In this document: one piece after another, positions 1 through 9,158 of the stretch
Layout of the letters: every line of letters starts with the position of its first letter
How positions within the stretch are numbered: position 1 is the stretch's first letter
From: an uncultured Collinsella sp.
Lineage (GTDB): Bacteria; Actinomycetota; Coriobacteriia; Coriobacteriales; Coriobacteriaceae
Assembly (NCBI GenBank): GCA_900541785.1
Contig: UQKY01000002.1
Span: 62,001-126,000, forward strand
Length of the DNA: 64,000 bases
Direction of reading: 5' to 3'
Notes under the pieces: model-generated
What the model was told of the DNA's origin: nothing
Database searches by the model: none
What the model saw: only the letters and a program-made list of their open reading frames with translations
Program-made: the position numbers and the translations under genes

Positions 1-386
1 GAGGTATCAGGCGTCTTGAGCAACGCCTCGACCTGCTGGGTCGTCAGCACACCGGGCAGGTCGCGCGGCAGCTTGGGCGACGCGATTGCCGAGACCGCAT
101 CACCCTCGACAATCCCCTCGGCAGCCATCCATCGATAAAGCGACCGAATAGCCGACAAATGTGCCGCAAGGGTGCGAGGCGCCACCTGCTCGCGCGAAAA
201 CTCGGCCAAATACGCGCGGACGGTACGCACGTCGACCACACGCGCGTCGACACCCGTACGCTCGCACCAGGCAGCAAAGCGCTCCAACCGCGATCCATAG
301 GCAGTCACCGTATTGGGAGAGAGCCCCTCGACACGTGCGATATAGGCGATAAACGAGTCGACGGTATCGTACAGGTCAAAGGCTAT
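1..386 (-). CDS. xerC: Tyrosine recombinase XerC/XerD-like, N-terminal part (cut by window edge)
   Basis: The minus-strand frame from about 386 down to 1 gives the N-terminal core-binding domain of a Xer site-specific recombinase. It reads VDSFIAYIARVEGLSPNTV, then RTLAAHLSAIRSLYRWM and a PKLPRDLPGVLT linker, which is how XerC/D proteins begin. The catalytic domain lies outside the window. Xer recombinases resolve chromosome dimers at dif. The gene follows trmFO with an overlap of 1-3 bases, as in other bacteria where xerC follows dprA/trmFO. The start is odd: no in-frame ATG, GTG or TTG lies near the domain start. GGAGG (396-400) sits 9 bases before an ATA at 386-384, and a CTG lies at 374-372. 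Family assignment is firm; XerC rather than XerD rests on context. Confidence 0.8.
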   Translation of the reverse strand, partial: MAFDLYDTVDSFIAYIARVEGLSPNTVTAYGSRLERFAAWCERTGVDARVVDVRTVRAYLAEFSREQVAPRTLAAHLSAIRSLYRWMAAEGIVEGDAVSAIASPKLPRDLPGVLTTQQVEALLKTPDT

Positions 387-1726
387 TACCGGTCGCCTCC
401 AAACAAGTCGGAACGCGTGGCCAAGTAGGCATCGAGGGCCTCGAGGGCGCGATCCGCATATGCCTGGTAGCGGTCGCGCTTACTGCGGCGCTTGCCGTCC
501 TCGAGCGGCGGCACCAGGCCAAAATTGACATGCATGGGCTGGTAGCCCACGGTTGCCGGATCGGTCGCATAGCCCACGAGCGCACCCAGGGCACCCACGC
601 GAGGAAGCTCCACAGGAGCCGCACCGATAGCCTCGGCATAGGTGTTAAGTGCAGCAAGCAGACCGGTCGCCACGGCCTCCATATAGCCTTCGGTGCCGGT
701 GATCTGACCGGCGAGGCGCACACCCGTGCCAGGCACGGCAAAGGTGCCGTCAAGAACGTGCGGCGCATCGACAAAGGTATTGCGGTGCATGACGCCATAA
801 CGGAAGAACTCGGCATTCTCCAAACCGGGAACCATGTGGAAGACACGCTTCTGCTCGCCAAAAGTCAGGTTGGTCTGGAAGCCCACCAGGTTATAGGCGG
901 TCTTTTCCTTGTTCTCGGCACGCAGCTGAATCGCTGCCCAGGGGCGACGTCCGGTTCGCGGGTCGGTGAGGCCGACGGGCTTCATGGCGCCAAAGCGGAT
1001 AGCATCCTTGCCGGTACGGGCGACTTCCTCGGCAGGCTGACAGGCCTGGAAGAGATCACCGCCCTCAAAGTCCTTGAGTACCACGCGGTCGGCGGTGGTG
1101 AGTGCCTCGATAAAGGCCTCGTACTCCTCCTTGTTGAGCGGAGCGTTGAGATAGTCGCCGCTCCCCTGCTCCTCGTAGCGCGACTGCGAGAACAGCACGT
1201 CCATATCGAGCGTGGAGGCATCGACGATCGGCGCGGCCGCATCAAAGAAGGCCAGGGCATCGCCGCCGACGAGCTTCATGACCTCTTCACTCAATGCCGG
1301 TGAACACAGCGGGCCCGCGGCAATGACCACATGGCCCTCGGGAATCTGCGTAACCTCGCCGTGCACGACCTCGATATTGGGTCGGGCGGCAACCTCGGCC
1401 TCGACAAGCTCGGAAAACTTGACGCGGTCGACCGCCAGGGCGCCGCCGGCGGGAACGGCCGCGCGATGGGCACAATCGAGCAAGACCGAGCCCATACGCT
1501 CAAGCTCGGCCTTTAACAAGCCCGCCGCAGAGTCCGAACGGGTTGACTTAAACGAATTTGAGCAGACGAGCTCGGCCAGGTGGTCGGTATGGTGGGCCGG
1601 AGAGCTCACCTGAGGGCGCATCTCGCACAGCTTTACGGCAAACCCGCGATCTGCCAGCTGGATCGCACATTCCGAACCCGCCAGACCGCCACCGATAACC
1701 GTCACCTGATCGAACTGCATCTGCAA
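386..1726 (-). CDS. trmFO: Folate-dependent tRNA (uracil-54-C5)-methyltransferase TrmFO
   Basis: This 446-residue flavoprotein makes ribothymidine at position 54 of the tRNA T-loop, using methylenetetrahydrofolate and FADH2. The N-terminus carries the FAD-binding dinucleotide motif VIGGGLAGSE (residues about 10-19), followed by the family signature ELVCSNSFKS around the first conserved cysteine. A second conserved cysteine follows in FQACQPAEEVARTG. Length is normal for TrmFO (about 435-450). It starts 9 bases after dprA, with AAAGGTG upstream, and runs into xerC, so it belongs to the comM-dprA-trmFO-xerC string. Confidence 0.96.
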   Translation of the reverse strand: MQMQFDQVTVIGGGLAGSECAIQLADRGFAVKLCEMRPQVSSPAHHTDHLAELVCSNSFKSTRSDSAAGLLKAELERMGSVLLDCAHRAAVPAGGALAVDRVKFSELVEAEVAARPNIEVVHGEVTQIPEGHVVIAAGPLCSPALSEEVMKLVGGDALAFFDAAAPIVDASTLDMDVLFSQSRYEEQGSGDYLNAPLNKEEYEAFIEALTTADRVVLKDFEGGDLFQACQPAEEVARTGKDAIRFGAMKPVGLTDPRTGRRPWAAIQLRAENKEKTAYNLVGFQTNLTFGEQKRVFHMVPGLENAEFFRYGVMHRNTFVDAPHVLDGTFAVPGTGVRLAGQITGTEGYMEAVATGLLAALNTYAEAIGAAPVELPRVGALGALVGYATDPATVGYQPMHVNFGLVPPLEDGKRRSKRDRYQAYADRALEALDAYLATRSDLFGGDR

Positions 1727-1734
1727 ACACCTTT

Positions 1735-2667
1735 CTAATTGACACGCTTTCCATTGTGACCGAAGGGCGTCTGGGCGTGAAGCGCAAACTTTGAGGGCGC
1801 ATACCTTCCATCCATCATGCGCTCAATAAGACCCTCGAGCTCGAGCGAGCCCAAAAGCTTGAGCACGCCGACAGCATCAAGCGAGACGAGCGCGGCAATG
1901 TCGTCGACCTTGAGCGGCGAGGCGATAAGCGCGTGCATCACGGTCTGCTGTGTTGGGTCCAGATCGGCAATGCCAGGTGCATCGGGACGCGAGTAGCGCA
2001 GCGTACCGTAGATGCGCGAGATAGCCATCTCAATTGATTCCTCATCGATGATGCAGCAGGCTCCGTTAGCGATGAGATAGTTAGTCCCGCGCGACTCGGG
2101 CGAAAGGATAGACCCCGGCACTGCAAGAAGCTCTCGCCCCAAGTCCATAGCGGCCTCCGCCGTGGAGAACGTACCCGAGGGCATGCCCGCCTCGGAAACA
2201 AAGAGCGCCTGCGACAAGGCGGCGATTACGCGATTGCGCCGCGGAAAGGCGAACTTACGCGGTCCCATACCCCACGGCGAAATCGAAACGACCGCGCCGC
2301 CCGTATCGAGCGTGCGCGTGATGAGGCCGGCGCTCGAGCGCGGATAGACAACATCGGCGCCGGTCCCCAGCACCACGACGTGCTTACCCCCGGCGTTGAC
2401 CGCAGCCCAACCCGACGCCTGGTCGCAGCCGACCGCACCGCCCGAGACCACCGTCACTCCCGCCTCAACTGCCACCTTGGCCGCAAGTTCTGCCACGGCG
2501 AGACCGTACGGCGATGCCTTGCGTGCACCGATGATGGATAGCGCAGGCGTCGAAAGCACCTCGGGGTTGCCGCGCACATAGAGTGTCTGGGGTACATCCG
2601 GAAGCTCCAAGACGGTCTTGGGATACAGCGCATCACCGGGGTGCAATTGATAAGACTCCTCGCCCAT
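1735..2667 (-). CDS. dprA: DNA processing protein DprA (Smf)
   Basis: This 310-residue DprA/Smf protein loads RecA on incoming single-stranded DNA during natural transformation. The Rossmann-like core is clear: LSIIGARKASPYG, VVSGGAVGCDQA, FPRRNRVIAALS and the signature SPESRGTNYLIANGA. A winged-helix-like C-terminal domain (MHALIASPLKVDDIAALVSLDA) follows. The usual N-terminal SAM domain is missing or much reduced. The frame extends upstream to 2826, but the ATG at 2667 is preferred because it overlaps the comM stop (TAATG) and gives the expected N-terminus MGEESYQLHPGDALYP. Translational coupling to comM is likely. Confidence 0.93.
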   Translation of the reverse strand: MGEESYQLHPGDALYPKTVLELPDVPQTLYVRGNPEVLSTPALSIIGARKASPYGLAVAELAAKVAVEAGVTVVSGGAVGCDQASGWAAVNAGGKHVVVLGTGADVVYPRSSAGLITRTLDTGGAVVSISPWGMGPRKFAFPRRNRVIAALSQALFVSEAGMPSGTFSTAEAAMDLGRELLAVPGSILSPESRGTNYLIANGACCIIDEESIEMAISRIYGTLRYSRPDAPGIADLDPTQQTVMHALIASPLKVDDIAALVSLDAVGVLKLLGSLELEGLIERMMDGRYAPSKFALHAQTPFGHNGKRVN

Positions 2668-4190
2668 TATTGGTCCCTCCTTCCCTGGTACATCGCCGCC
2701 TCGAGCACGTGATCCTGCGTCACCCGTTCGCTTTCGGCAACATCGGCGATCGTGCGTGCGATGCGTACCAGGCGCACGATGCCGCGCCCCGTGAGATGTG
2801 TGCGCTTCGACAGGCCGAGCACGCATTTCTCGGCAGCCTCATCAAGCCCAAAGGTCGAAACGACGCCGTCAATGGACCGCGACTCATCTTCCTCGGCCTC
2901 GGTGTCCGCATCGTCCATACGGGATTCACGCCAGGCGCGAAAGGCGCGCCCACGCACGACGTAATCGCGCAGCTCGGCCGATGACATACCCTCCGCGCCC
3001 TCAATGATCACCTGAGGATCGGGGCGGGTCACATCGATCATCATGTCGATACGATCGGCCAAAGGACCGCGCAACTTGCCCCGGTAGCGCTCGACCATCG
3101 AAGCGGAACAGCGACACGGCACTTCGCGATCTCCCAAAAACCCGCAGGGGCAGGGATTGCTCGCAGCCAGCAGCTGAAAGCGCGACGGGAACGTAAAGGC
3201 CCCGTCAACGCGCACGATCCTGACGTAGCCGCGTTCGATGGGCTGACGCAGCGTCTGCAGCACGCCGGTGGGAAACTCGGCGAGCTCGTCCAAAAAGAGC
3301 ACGCCGCCATGAGCCAGGCTAATTTCGCCCGGATGCACCGGACGCCCGCCGCCGATGAGTCCCGCGGTCGAAATGCTGTGATGGGGGCTGCGGAAGGGGC
3401 GATGCCCCGCAAGCAGTCCATCGATGTTCTCGCCCAAGACCGAATGGATGCACAGTGCCTCTTGCTGATCCTCGAGAGAAAGCTCGGGCAAAATGCCCGT
3501 CATGCGCCGCGCAAGCATGGTCTTGCCCGAACCGGGCGAGCCGATCATGAGCAAGCCGAGCTCGCCGGCGGCCGCAAGCGCCATGCCACGCTTGGCGACC
3601 TCCTGCCCCAGCACGTCGGCATAATCGAGCTCGGGCTCAAAGGCCGCCTCGGGCACTTTAGAATCCAGGTAATGCCGTGCGGCATCCCCCATGCCATGGG
3701 CAAGCTGAGATAGGTGGTCGATAAACCCGCAGTCAACGCCCGCAAGCGGGACATGCTGATCGGACCTACCGGCGATAAACGAAAGCCCCATATCGCGCGC
3801 CAACAGCTGAAACGCAACCTCGCCCTTGACGGGCAGCACCGTGCCGTCCAGACCAAGCTCTCCTGCGATAAGGCAACGATCGAGGTTGTCACGGGGAATC
3901 TGCCCATCGGCCGCCAGAACCGCGATGGCAATCGGCAGGTCAAAACCGCTGCCGGTTTTACGGATATCGCCGGGTGCCAGGTTGACGGTAATGCCAGAGC
4001 GCGGGATCTCGAAGCCGGCCGAGCGCATGGCGCACCGGATACGCCCGCGCGACTCCATCACCTCCATACTCGGAATGCCGAGCATCTGGATGCCCGGAAC
4101 GCCACCGGCAAGCGAGACCTCGACGGTGACGGGAATTGCCTCGACGCCGCGGATACAGGCCGCGTGTACGGCAAACGTCTCGAACGCCAT
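2667..4190 (-). CDS. comM: ComM/YifB-family Mg-chelatase-like AAA ATPase
   Basis: This 507-residue AAA+ protein is of the ComM/YifB family, a hexameric helicase-like factor that promotes branch migration during transformation. It has an N-terminal S5-like domain (GVPGIQMLGIPSMEVMESR), Walker A IGSPGSGKTML and Walker B VLFLDELAEF. A cysteine cluster follows (NPCPCGFLGDREVPCRCS), then a C-terminal lid with TGRGIVRLVRIARTIAD. ATG 4190 overlaps the yraN stop (TGATG) and gives the conserved N-terminus MAFETFAVHAACI. The frame remains open to 4388, but that part reads as yraN antisense-frame noise. It sits directly upstream of dprA, so two competence genes are coupled. Confidence 0.95.
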   Translation of the reverse strand: MAFETFAVHAACIRGVEAIPVTVEVSLAGGVPGIQMLGIPSMEVMESRGRIRCAMRSAGFEIPRSGITVNLAPGDIRKTGSGFDLPIAIAVLAADGQIPRDNLDRCLIAGELGLDGTVLPVKGEVAFQLLARDMGLSFIAGRSDQHVPLAGVDCGFIDHLSQLAHGMGDAARHYLDSKVPEAAFEPELDYADVLGQEVAKRGMALAAAGELGLLMIGSPGSGKTMLARRMTGILPELSLEDQQEALCIHSVLGENIDGLLAGHRPFRSPHHSISTAGLIGGGRPVHPGEISLAHGGVLFLDELAEFPTGVLQTLRQPIERGYVRIVRVDGAFTFPSRFQLLAASNPCPCGFLGDREVPCRCSASMVERYRGKLRGPLADRIDMMIDVTRPDPQVIIEGAEGMSSAELRDYVVRGRAFRAWRESRMDDADTEAEEDESRSIDGVVSTFGLDEAAEKCVLGLSKRTHLTGRGIVRLVRIARTIADVAESERVTQDHVLEAAMYQGRRDQ

Positions 4191-4675
4191 CACGATACCT
4201 GCCAATCGAATGCATTGTACTGGTGCTCGATCTCGGCGATATACCCGCCGCGGATGGTGACGCCCACAGCATCGAAGCGAATCGACCTGAGCGGATAGTG
4301 CTCCATGAGATAGCAACTTGCGATGCGGCGATACCGACGCTGCTTTTGGGCGTCCACGGCCTCCTCGGGAAAGACCCGCGTGGTGCAATCCAGGGCGACG
4401 CGTCTCGTCTTTACCTCGGCCATCACCACGACATCGTCGAGCTCATCGAGCAGCACCAGATCGGCTTCGCCCTCAATGCAACGATAGCCCTGCTCCAACA
4501 AGGTGTATCCACGCTCGTTAAAGTAATCGATGGTGATCAGCTCGCCCAGCATGCCGAGCTCGCGGGGACTGAGCCCCTTGATAAACTCGGGCGTCATCGC
4601 CCCGCAGTCGAGCTCGCCGTCTTCCCAGCGTTCCTTGAGTTGCTGCGTCTTGCTCTTTTTGCTTGCGGCACACAT
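4190..4675 (-). CDS. yraN: YraN family (UPF0102) predicted nuclease-fold protein
   Basis: This 161-residue protein is of the YraN/UPF0102 family, which has a restriction-endonuclease-like fold and usually sits next to rnhB and comM, as here. Visible family features are GMLGELITIDYFNERGY and the catalytic-like sequence EGEADLV...MAEVKTRR, corresponding to the family D/E...ExK active-site pattern. The N-terminal 45 residues are a charged extension. The start at 4675 has GGAAAGGAG six bases upstream. The molecular role of the family is not well settled. It lies below the rnhB terminator and so probably has its own promoter between 4676 and 4773. Confidence 0.88.
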   Translation of the reverse strand: MCAASKKSKTQQLKERWEDGELDCGAMTPEFIKGLSPRELGMLGELITIDYFNERGYTLLEQGYRCIEGEADLVLLDELDDVVVMAEVKTRRVALDCTTRVFPEEAVDAQKQRRYRRIASCYLMEHYPLRSIRFDAVGVTIRGGYIAEIEHQYNAFDWQVS

Positions 4676-4773
4676 GGGGTCTCCTTTCCCGCACACTGCA
4701 TTGCCCCGATGATGAGGGCGCCTTTCATGCGGGTAAGTACCGGAAGCAAACCAAAAGCTGACCAAATGCCGAC

Positions 4774-4815
4774 AAAAAACGGGCCGTACGCAACAATCAC
4801 GTTGCACACGGCCCG
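4774..4815 (-). terminator. Intrinsic terminator after rnhB
   Basis: On the minus strand CGGGCCGT (4808-4815) pairs with ACGGCCCG (4780-4787), extended by GTGCAACG/TGTTGCGT-type pairing inside, followed by six T residues. It separates the rplS-rnhB unit from yraN-comM-dprA-trmFO. Confidence 0.85.
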
Positions 4816-4864
4816 CTACCAGCAGGTTTATAAAACGCCAGAGGTCCCCGTCTCCACAATTGAC

Positions 4865-5653
4865 CTAAAAAAGGCGCTCAGTCTGCAGAAAGTTTCCGCA
4901 AAAGCTCACGCGGTGCAGCGGACAAAGTCCGTGTTTGCGGATCGCCTCGATGTGCTCGGGGCTTGCGTAGCCCTTCGACTCGGCCAAATGATACTCGGGA
5001 TACTCGGCGTCGAACTCGACCATCATCTCGTCACGCGTGACCTTGGCCATGATGGACGCCGCGGCGATACAGGCGATTTTGGCATCGCCCTTCACCACGT
5101 CGCGCTCGTTGGGTACGGCGCCCAAGGGGTTACCGTCCATAAGCACGCAATCGGGCTCGAGCCCCGTATCGGCCACGGCGCCCGCGACGGCAGCGCGGAT
5201 GGCGCGGGCCATGCCCATATCATCGATATCCGCGGGCGCGATATGGCAAAAACCAATCGCCGTCGCGACCTCGGCAATCTTCACAGAGAGCAGCTCGCGG
5301 CGCGCCGGCGTGAGCTTTTTGGAATCGTTGATGCCCCAGACGCGCGGCTCCATGGGAAGGCACACGGCGCACACCGTCAAAGGACCGGCCACCGAGCCGC
5401 GACCTACCTCGTCGACACCCACGACCACGCCATCCCCACCGAGCTCGTGCATCAGCTCGTACATGCCGTTGACGCGCTCGCGCTCGGCAAGTTCCTTGGC
5501 ATGGCGCTTAAGGGCACGCTCGCAAGCCTTGATCACTTGCTGGCGCGGATCCTCACGATAATGCTCCACGAGGGCGGGGATCTCCTCAAACGTGGCGCTC
5601 GCCAGCTCGCCGGCAACCTGCGATGCCGAAACCGAGCTCGTCATGTTGGCCAT
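4865..5653 (-). CDS. rnhB: Ribonuclease HII
   Basis: This 262-residue RNase HII removes ribonucleotides and RNA from RNA-DNA hybrids. The active-site motif VGVDEVGRGSVAGPL is present, followed by INDSKKLT and AAASIMAKVTRDEMM with the remaining acidic residues. It has the roughly 70-residue N-terminal extension (IPALVEHYREDPRQQVIKAC) seen in Bacillus-type RnhB. ATG 5653 is chosen because AAGGAGG lies six bases upstream; an earlier in-frame start at 5671 lacks such a site. It follows rplS after a terminator-like hairpin and ends in its own terminator. Confidence 0.95.
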   Translation of the reverse strand: MANMTSSVSASQVAGELASATFEEIPALVEHYREDPRQQVIKACERALKRHAKELAERERVNGMYELMHELGGDGVVVGVDEVGRGSVAGPLTVCAVCLPMEPRVWGINDSKKLTPARRELLSVKIAEVATAIGFCHIAPADIDDMGMARAIRAAVAGAVADTGLEPDCVLMDGNPLGAVPNERDVVKGDAKIACIAAASIMAKVTRDEMMVEFDAEYPEYHLAESKGYASPEHIEAIRKHGLCPLHRVSFCGNFLQTERLF

Positions 5654-5681
5654 ATCGGGGCCTCCTTGCATGCAAATCAGA

Positions 5682-5712
5682 TAAAAAGAAGGGCCACCCG
5701 AAGGTGACCCTT
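5682..5712 (-). terminator. Intrinsic terminator after rplS
   Basis: Minus-strand stem AAGGGTCACC / GGTGGCCCTT with a TTCG loop (5689-5712) is followed by TCTTTTTAT. It lies just before the rnhB ribosome binding site, so rnhB is either fed by read-through or has its own promoter. Confidence 0.85.
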
Positions 5713-5746
5713 TTGTCCAAACGAGTGGACAGACGCTGCGATCTTC

Positions 5747-6088
5747 TTAGCGCTTCTCGGGGATGCGAGCAGCCTTGCCCACCTTGTCGCGGAGGTAGTA
5801 CAGCTTGGCGCGACGGACGCGACCATGACGGACGACCTCGAGCTTGGCGATCTTGGGGCTGTGAAGCGGGAAGGTACGCTCAACACCGACACCGAAGGAA
5901 ATCTTGCGGACGGTGAAGGTCTCACGGGCACCGGCGCCGGCCATGCGGATGACGTCACCCTGGAAAACCTGGATGCGCTCGCGGTCGCCTTCCTTAATGC
6001 GGTAGTGGACCTTGACGTTGTCGGCAACGCGGACCTGCGGGATGTCCTCGCGGATCTGCTGACGCTCGATTGCGCGGATGTAATCCAT
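5747..6088 (-). CDS. rplS: 50S ribosomal protein L19
   Basis: This 113-residue bL19 sits at the 30S-50S interface. Typical sequence is visible: GDVVRV-like [20 protein letters not shown], the VFQGDVI segment, [23 protein letters not shown] and the C-terminal [21 protein letters not shown] 6088 with AAGGAATTGCAC upstream is preferred over the in-frame TTG at 6094. In most bacteria rplS follows trmD. Here it stands alone with its own promoter, some 10 kb from trmD. Confidence 0.97.
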   Translation of the reverse strand: MDYIRAIERQQIREDIPQVRVADNVKVHYRIKEGDRERIQVFQGDVIRMAGAGARETFTVRKISFGVGVERTFPLHSPKIAKLEVVRHGRVRRAKLYYLRDKVGKAARIPEKR

Positions 6089-6157
6089 GTGCAATTCCTT
6101 ACTCTTCTAGAGGTGCCGTACCACCTTGGCCGGCACGTAGTTGAACAAACGTATTCG

Positions 6158-6185
6158 AGTATACACGCCACGACCTTGGCTGCAA
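6158..6185 (-). promoter_or_regulatory. Predicted sigma-70 type promoter for rplS
   Basis: Minus strand: -35 TTGCAG (6180-6185), 16-base spacer, extended -10 TGTATACT (TATACT at 6158-6163). It lies about 70 bases upstream of the rplS start. Confidence 0.65.
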
Positions 6186-6236
6186 GAACTATTTTGCCCG
6201 TGCGCAAAAAGACAAAAACACGCACTCTTTCTGCAC

Positions 6237-9044
6237 TTATGCGCCGTCCGCAGCATCAATCTTTGGGGTCGTCACGGTCGTGCCGGGCGCGATATAGCCG
6301 TATTCGAGCAGCACCGAAAGCGCATGCTGCTTCCAGGTGGCAAGCTCTTCGTCATTATAGTTGTCATGGACCCATTCACTCATCGCGTCCTCGGCGTCTT
6401 GGGGCACCAGGTCCTGGCTGTCTGCCATCAGGTACAGGATGCCCAAGATGTCGAAGTCCTGCTTAGACATCTCTTCCTTGTTCGATGTGCTGATGAGGCC
6501 GTGATCGATGCCGTAGCGGCAGATATCGGTCAAAACGGTAACGAGGCCCGTAGGAATCGGCGAGGCATCCTTCGCGGCAGTGGGCGTGGTGTCGTCAGTC
6601 AATGCAGCGGCATCGTCGCTCGCCGGAGCAGACTCGGCCGCGTTCGCATCGGAAGCGGACTGTTCTCCCTGGGCAGGAGCCGCGCTATCCGTCGTTGCCG
6701 AAGAATCCCCCGTGGAGGCGGACGTAACGCTCACCGGTGTCTCAACCACGGTCGTCATCGGGTCGACCGGTGCGGGTGCGGCGATGACCTCGGCCCAATC
6801 GGAATACACGCCGTCAATAAAGGCGCGAACATGGAAGGTGCCCGGTTGCGAGATGGTCATCGTGCCGTCTGTCGCGACCGAAATGCCCTTGCTCTCGAGC
6901 TCTTGGGCCTCCCAGCAGCAGACCCTATCGACCTCCTTGCCCGTCGTGTCATAGACCGTAGCCGTCAGGCCTTCGATGCCGTTGAGATTTTCCTCGACGC
7001 CGACGACGGTCTGTGCCGAGCCCTCGAGTTTGATGCTGCCGTTAAACGGCTCGGGCGCCACGTCGCTTACCTTATATTTGTAGGCCGCGGCGTCGATCTC
7101 GTCATTGGTCGAGACATGCCCGTTCACGTCCACATAGGTGTCCTCGGGAATAAAGTACTTTACGTAGGCGGTACCGGCCTTTTTGCCCACCACGACTTGC
7201 TCGTGGGTAACAGGGTCGGTCCGGATCTCGATGACGTCGGATTTGCACTCCTTGCCCTTTTTATCGACCACGCGCCAGTCGCCCGACGACTTCACAAAGC
7301 CGTAGTAGTCAACATCGTCCTCGTCCCTTGCACGCACGCGATAGGAAGAGATGGGGTCTTCCTCTCCCACCGTAAGCCTTCGGGTCTTATCGGTCTGCAG
7401 CGACACGAGAATCTTGGAGATTGGCTTAATAGGCTGCGGCGTGCCCAGCTGCGTATCGACCGTCACCGACTCAAACGACAGATTGGAACCCGTAATGGAC
7501 ATGGGGTAGGTGGCGGCCATGTCATTGAGCACGTTGCACGTGCGCGGAGCGCCACCGTTGCGCGAAGGCACCTCGCGATCGGCCAGGACCGAATTCCAAT
7601 CGATGGCTCGCACCATGTGGTTGTTGGTGCGATGCGACCAGCTCGTAACGTTTCCGGCGGTGGTATCGTAGCCGTCGTCGCCACGATGGGCGATTGAGCG
7701 CAGGAACAGGTTCTGCACGGCGTCGGTCGACTGATCGCCAAAGGTGGTGTAGAACGAGCGCTGGTCATAACCGGCGGTATGGAACTCCTGCACGGCGGCG
7801 TTGTCGTCGTAGCACTCGCCGTTCATGTTAAAGATGATCACGTCGAACGTCACGCCCACCGGCTGGTCATAGTCCTCGGACAGCGTCGTGGTAGAACTCG
7901 TCTGCTTGCTATTGACCTGCGTGTGCGCCGGGATCGTCATGTTGACGGTAACCGACTGATTGTCCGTTGTGGTGATCGACTGTTCCTCGGTCTTGCTCGC
8001 CTCCCACAACTGGGACATCGTGGTTTCGGCCGAAAACGAGGTCTCGATCTCCTCGCTCGCTGTTGCGGGCACGCCCAGCGACTCCTTGAGGCTCACCGAT
8101 GCACCCCACGAGCCGCCTTTGGAATACGATGCGGATTCAGAAGTGCTCGTGCCGACCGTCTCCTCGGTACCGCGGGCGAGCGTGATGCTCTGCGAGGCGT
8201 CCTCATAGCCGACGTTAAGTGCCGAGGTAACGAGCTCCTGCTCAGTCTTAGAATCGACAAAGGAATAGCCCGGCGCGTCCTCGGGCGCACAGTTAAGCTT
8301 GTTCACGCTGTTGAGCTGCTGAACTCTAAAGTTATAGAACGCGATGCCAAAGCCATTGAAATCGTACTGGTAGGTGCCGCCGAGCTTGTCGACACAAGCA
8401 ATGGTGGCATAGATGACGTCCTGCTCAGTCGTGTCTTTCGACAGTCCGTCGAGCGGCACGTATTTACGGAAATCAGATCCCTTCAGCTTGTGACCGATAC
8501 AGCCGGCGATATCGTCGGTCAAGCGCTCGTAGACCGCATTGAGGCTTTTTGCAGATGTCAGACCACTCTGCTTCGATTTGTCGGCACCATCGGAATGCTC
8601 ACCGTTGCCGCCCGAAAGCGCATCATAGAGATAGATATAGTGACCCTTACCAAAGTCCTTCTCAAAGCCCTTGCCGGCGTGGTCCCAGTACAAAAAGTCC
8701 CCGGAGTCGTCGCCTCCACCATAGCCAAGGATGTTATAGGCTAGCGATGCCCAGTTGGGCAGCACCTTTTTGACGGCGGCCGTATAGAACGAGACGTTGT
8801 CGTACATCGAGGTACGGCCCTCGAGCTTGCCGTCATCGATATCTACAAACGTGCAGTCGCGATCGTTGACCGTAATGGTGAGCGGGTTGACCACGTCGCC
8901 ATAGAGCTCGTCGCGCGAATCATCCTGAAGGGCAAAACCGGCTGTCGGCATCCCGCAAAGCGCCGTGACCGCAACGACCACCCAGCACAGGGTCATCTGT
9001 GCTCCCCGACGCGCTCGTTGCAAATACCTGGTGAGGTTTTTCAT
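6237..9044 (-). CDS. Large secreted protein with aerolysin/ETX-MTX2-like pore-forming segment
   Basis: This 935-residue secreted protein starts at ATG 9044, with GGGAGGAC a few bases upstream. A basic N-terminus and hydrophobic stretch (MTLCWVVVAVTALCGM) lead to a likely signal peptidase site after PTAGFA. Residues about 45-260 are an unassigned domain. Residues about 262-408 alternate Ser/Thr with other residues as in aerolysin/epsilon-toxin beta-barrels: a GTSTSESASYSKGGSWGAS strand, the amphipathic stretch SFSAETTMSQLWEASKTEEQ, then QSVTVNMTIPAHTQVN and a closing VGVTFDVIIFNM. Ig-like/Big-type beta domains follow (about 540-760). A 75-residue Ser/Thr/Ala-rich linker leads to a helical C-terminal domain. 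There is no LPxTG motif or C-terminal membrane anchor. The pore-forming assignment rests on sequence pattern only; an adhesin is the main alternative. Confidence 0.6.
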   Translation of the reverse strand: MKNLTRYLQRARRGAQMTLCWVVVAVTALCGMPTAGFALQDDSRDELYGDVVNPLTITVNDRDCTFVDIDDGKLEGRTSMYDNVSFYTAAVKKVLPNWASLAYNILGYGGGDDSGDFLYWDHAGKGFEKDFGKGHYIYLYDALSGGNGEHSDGADKSKQSGLTSAKSLNAVYERLTDDIAGCIGHKLKGSDFRKYVPLDGLSKDTTEQDVIYATIACVDKLGGTYQYDFNGFGIAFYNFRVQQLNSVNKLNCAPEDAPGYSFVDSKTEQELVTSALNVGYEDASQSITLARGTEETVGTSTSESASYSKGGSWGASVSLKESLGVPATASEEIETSFSAETTMSQLWEASKTEEQSITTTDNQSVTVNMTIPAHTQVNSKQTSSTTTLSEDYDQPVGVTFDVIIFNMNGECYDDNAAVQEFHTAGYDQRSFYTTFGDQSTDAVQNLFLRSIAHRGDDGYDTTAGNVTSWSHRTNNHMVRAIDWNSVLADREVPSRNGGAPRTCNVLNDMAATYPMSITGSNLSFESVTVDTQLGTPQPIKPISKILVSLQTDKTRRLTVGEEDPISSYRVRARDEDDVDYYGFVKSSGDWRVVDKKGKECKSDVIEIRTDPVTHEQVVVGKKAGTAYVKYFIPEDTYVDVNGHVSTNDEIDAAAYKYKVSDVAPEPFNGSIKLEGSAQTVVGVEENLNGIEGLTATVYDTTGKEVDRVCCWEAQELESKGISVATDGTMTISQPGTFHVRAFIDGVYSDWAEVIAAPAPVDPMTTVVETPVSVTSASTGDSSATTDSAAPAQGEQSASDANAAESAPASDDAAALTDDTTPTAAKDASPIPTGLVTVLTDICRYGIDHGLISTSNKEEMSKQDFDILGILYLMADSQDLVPQDAEDAMSEWVHDNYNDEELATWKQHALSVLLEYGYIAPGTTVTTPKIDAADGA

Positions 9045-9158
9045 CGCAGTCCTCCCGTCAGTTACCAATGTATTGAACCAACGTAAAACGCCGCCGCGTC
9101 CACAGGGGCGCGACGGCGCGAAGGGGGGCGTAAAAGGCGCAAATGGAACGTGACTCAG

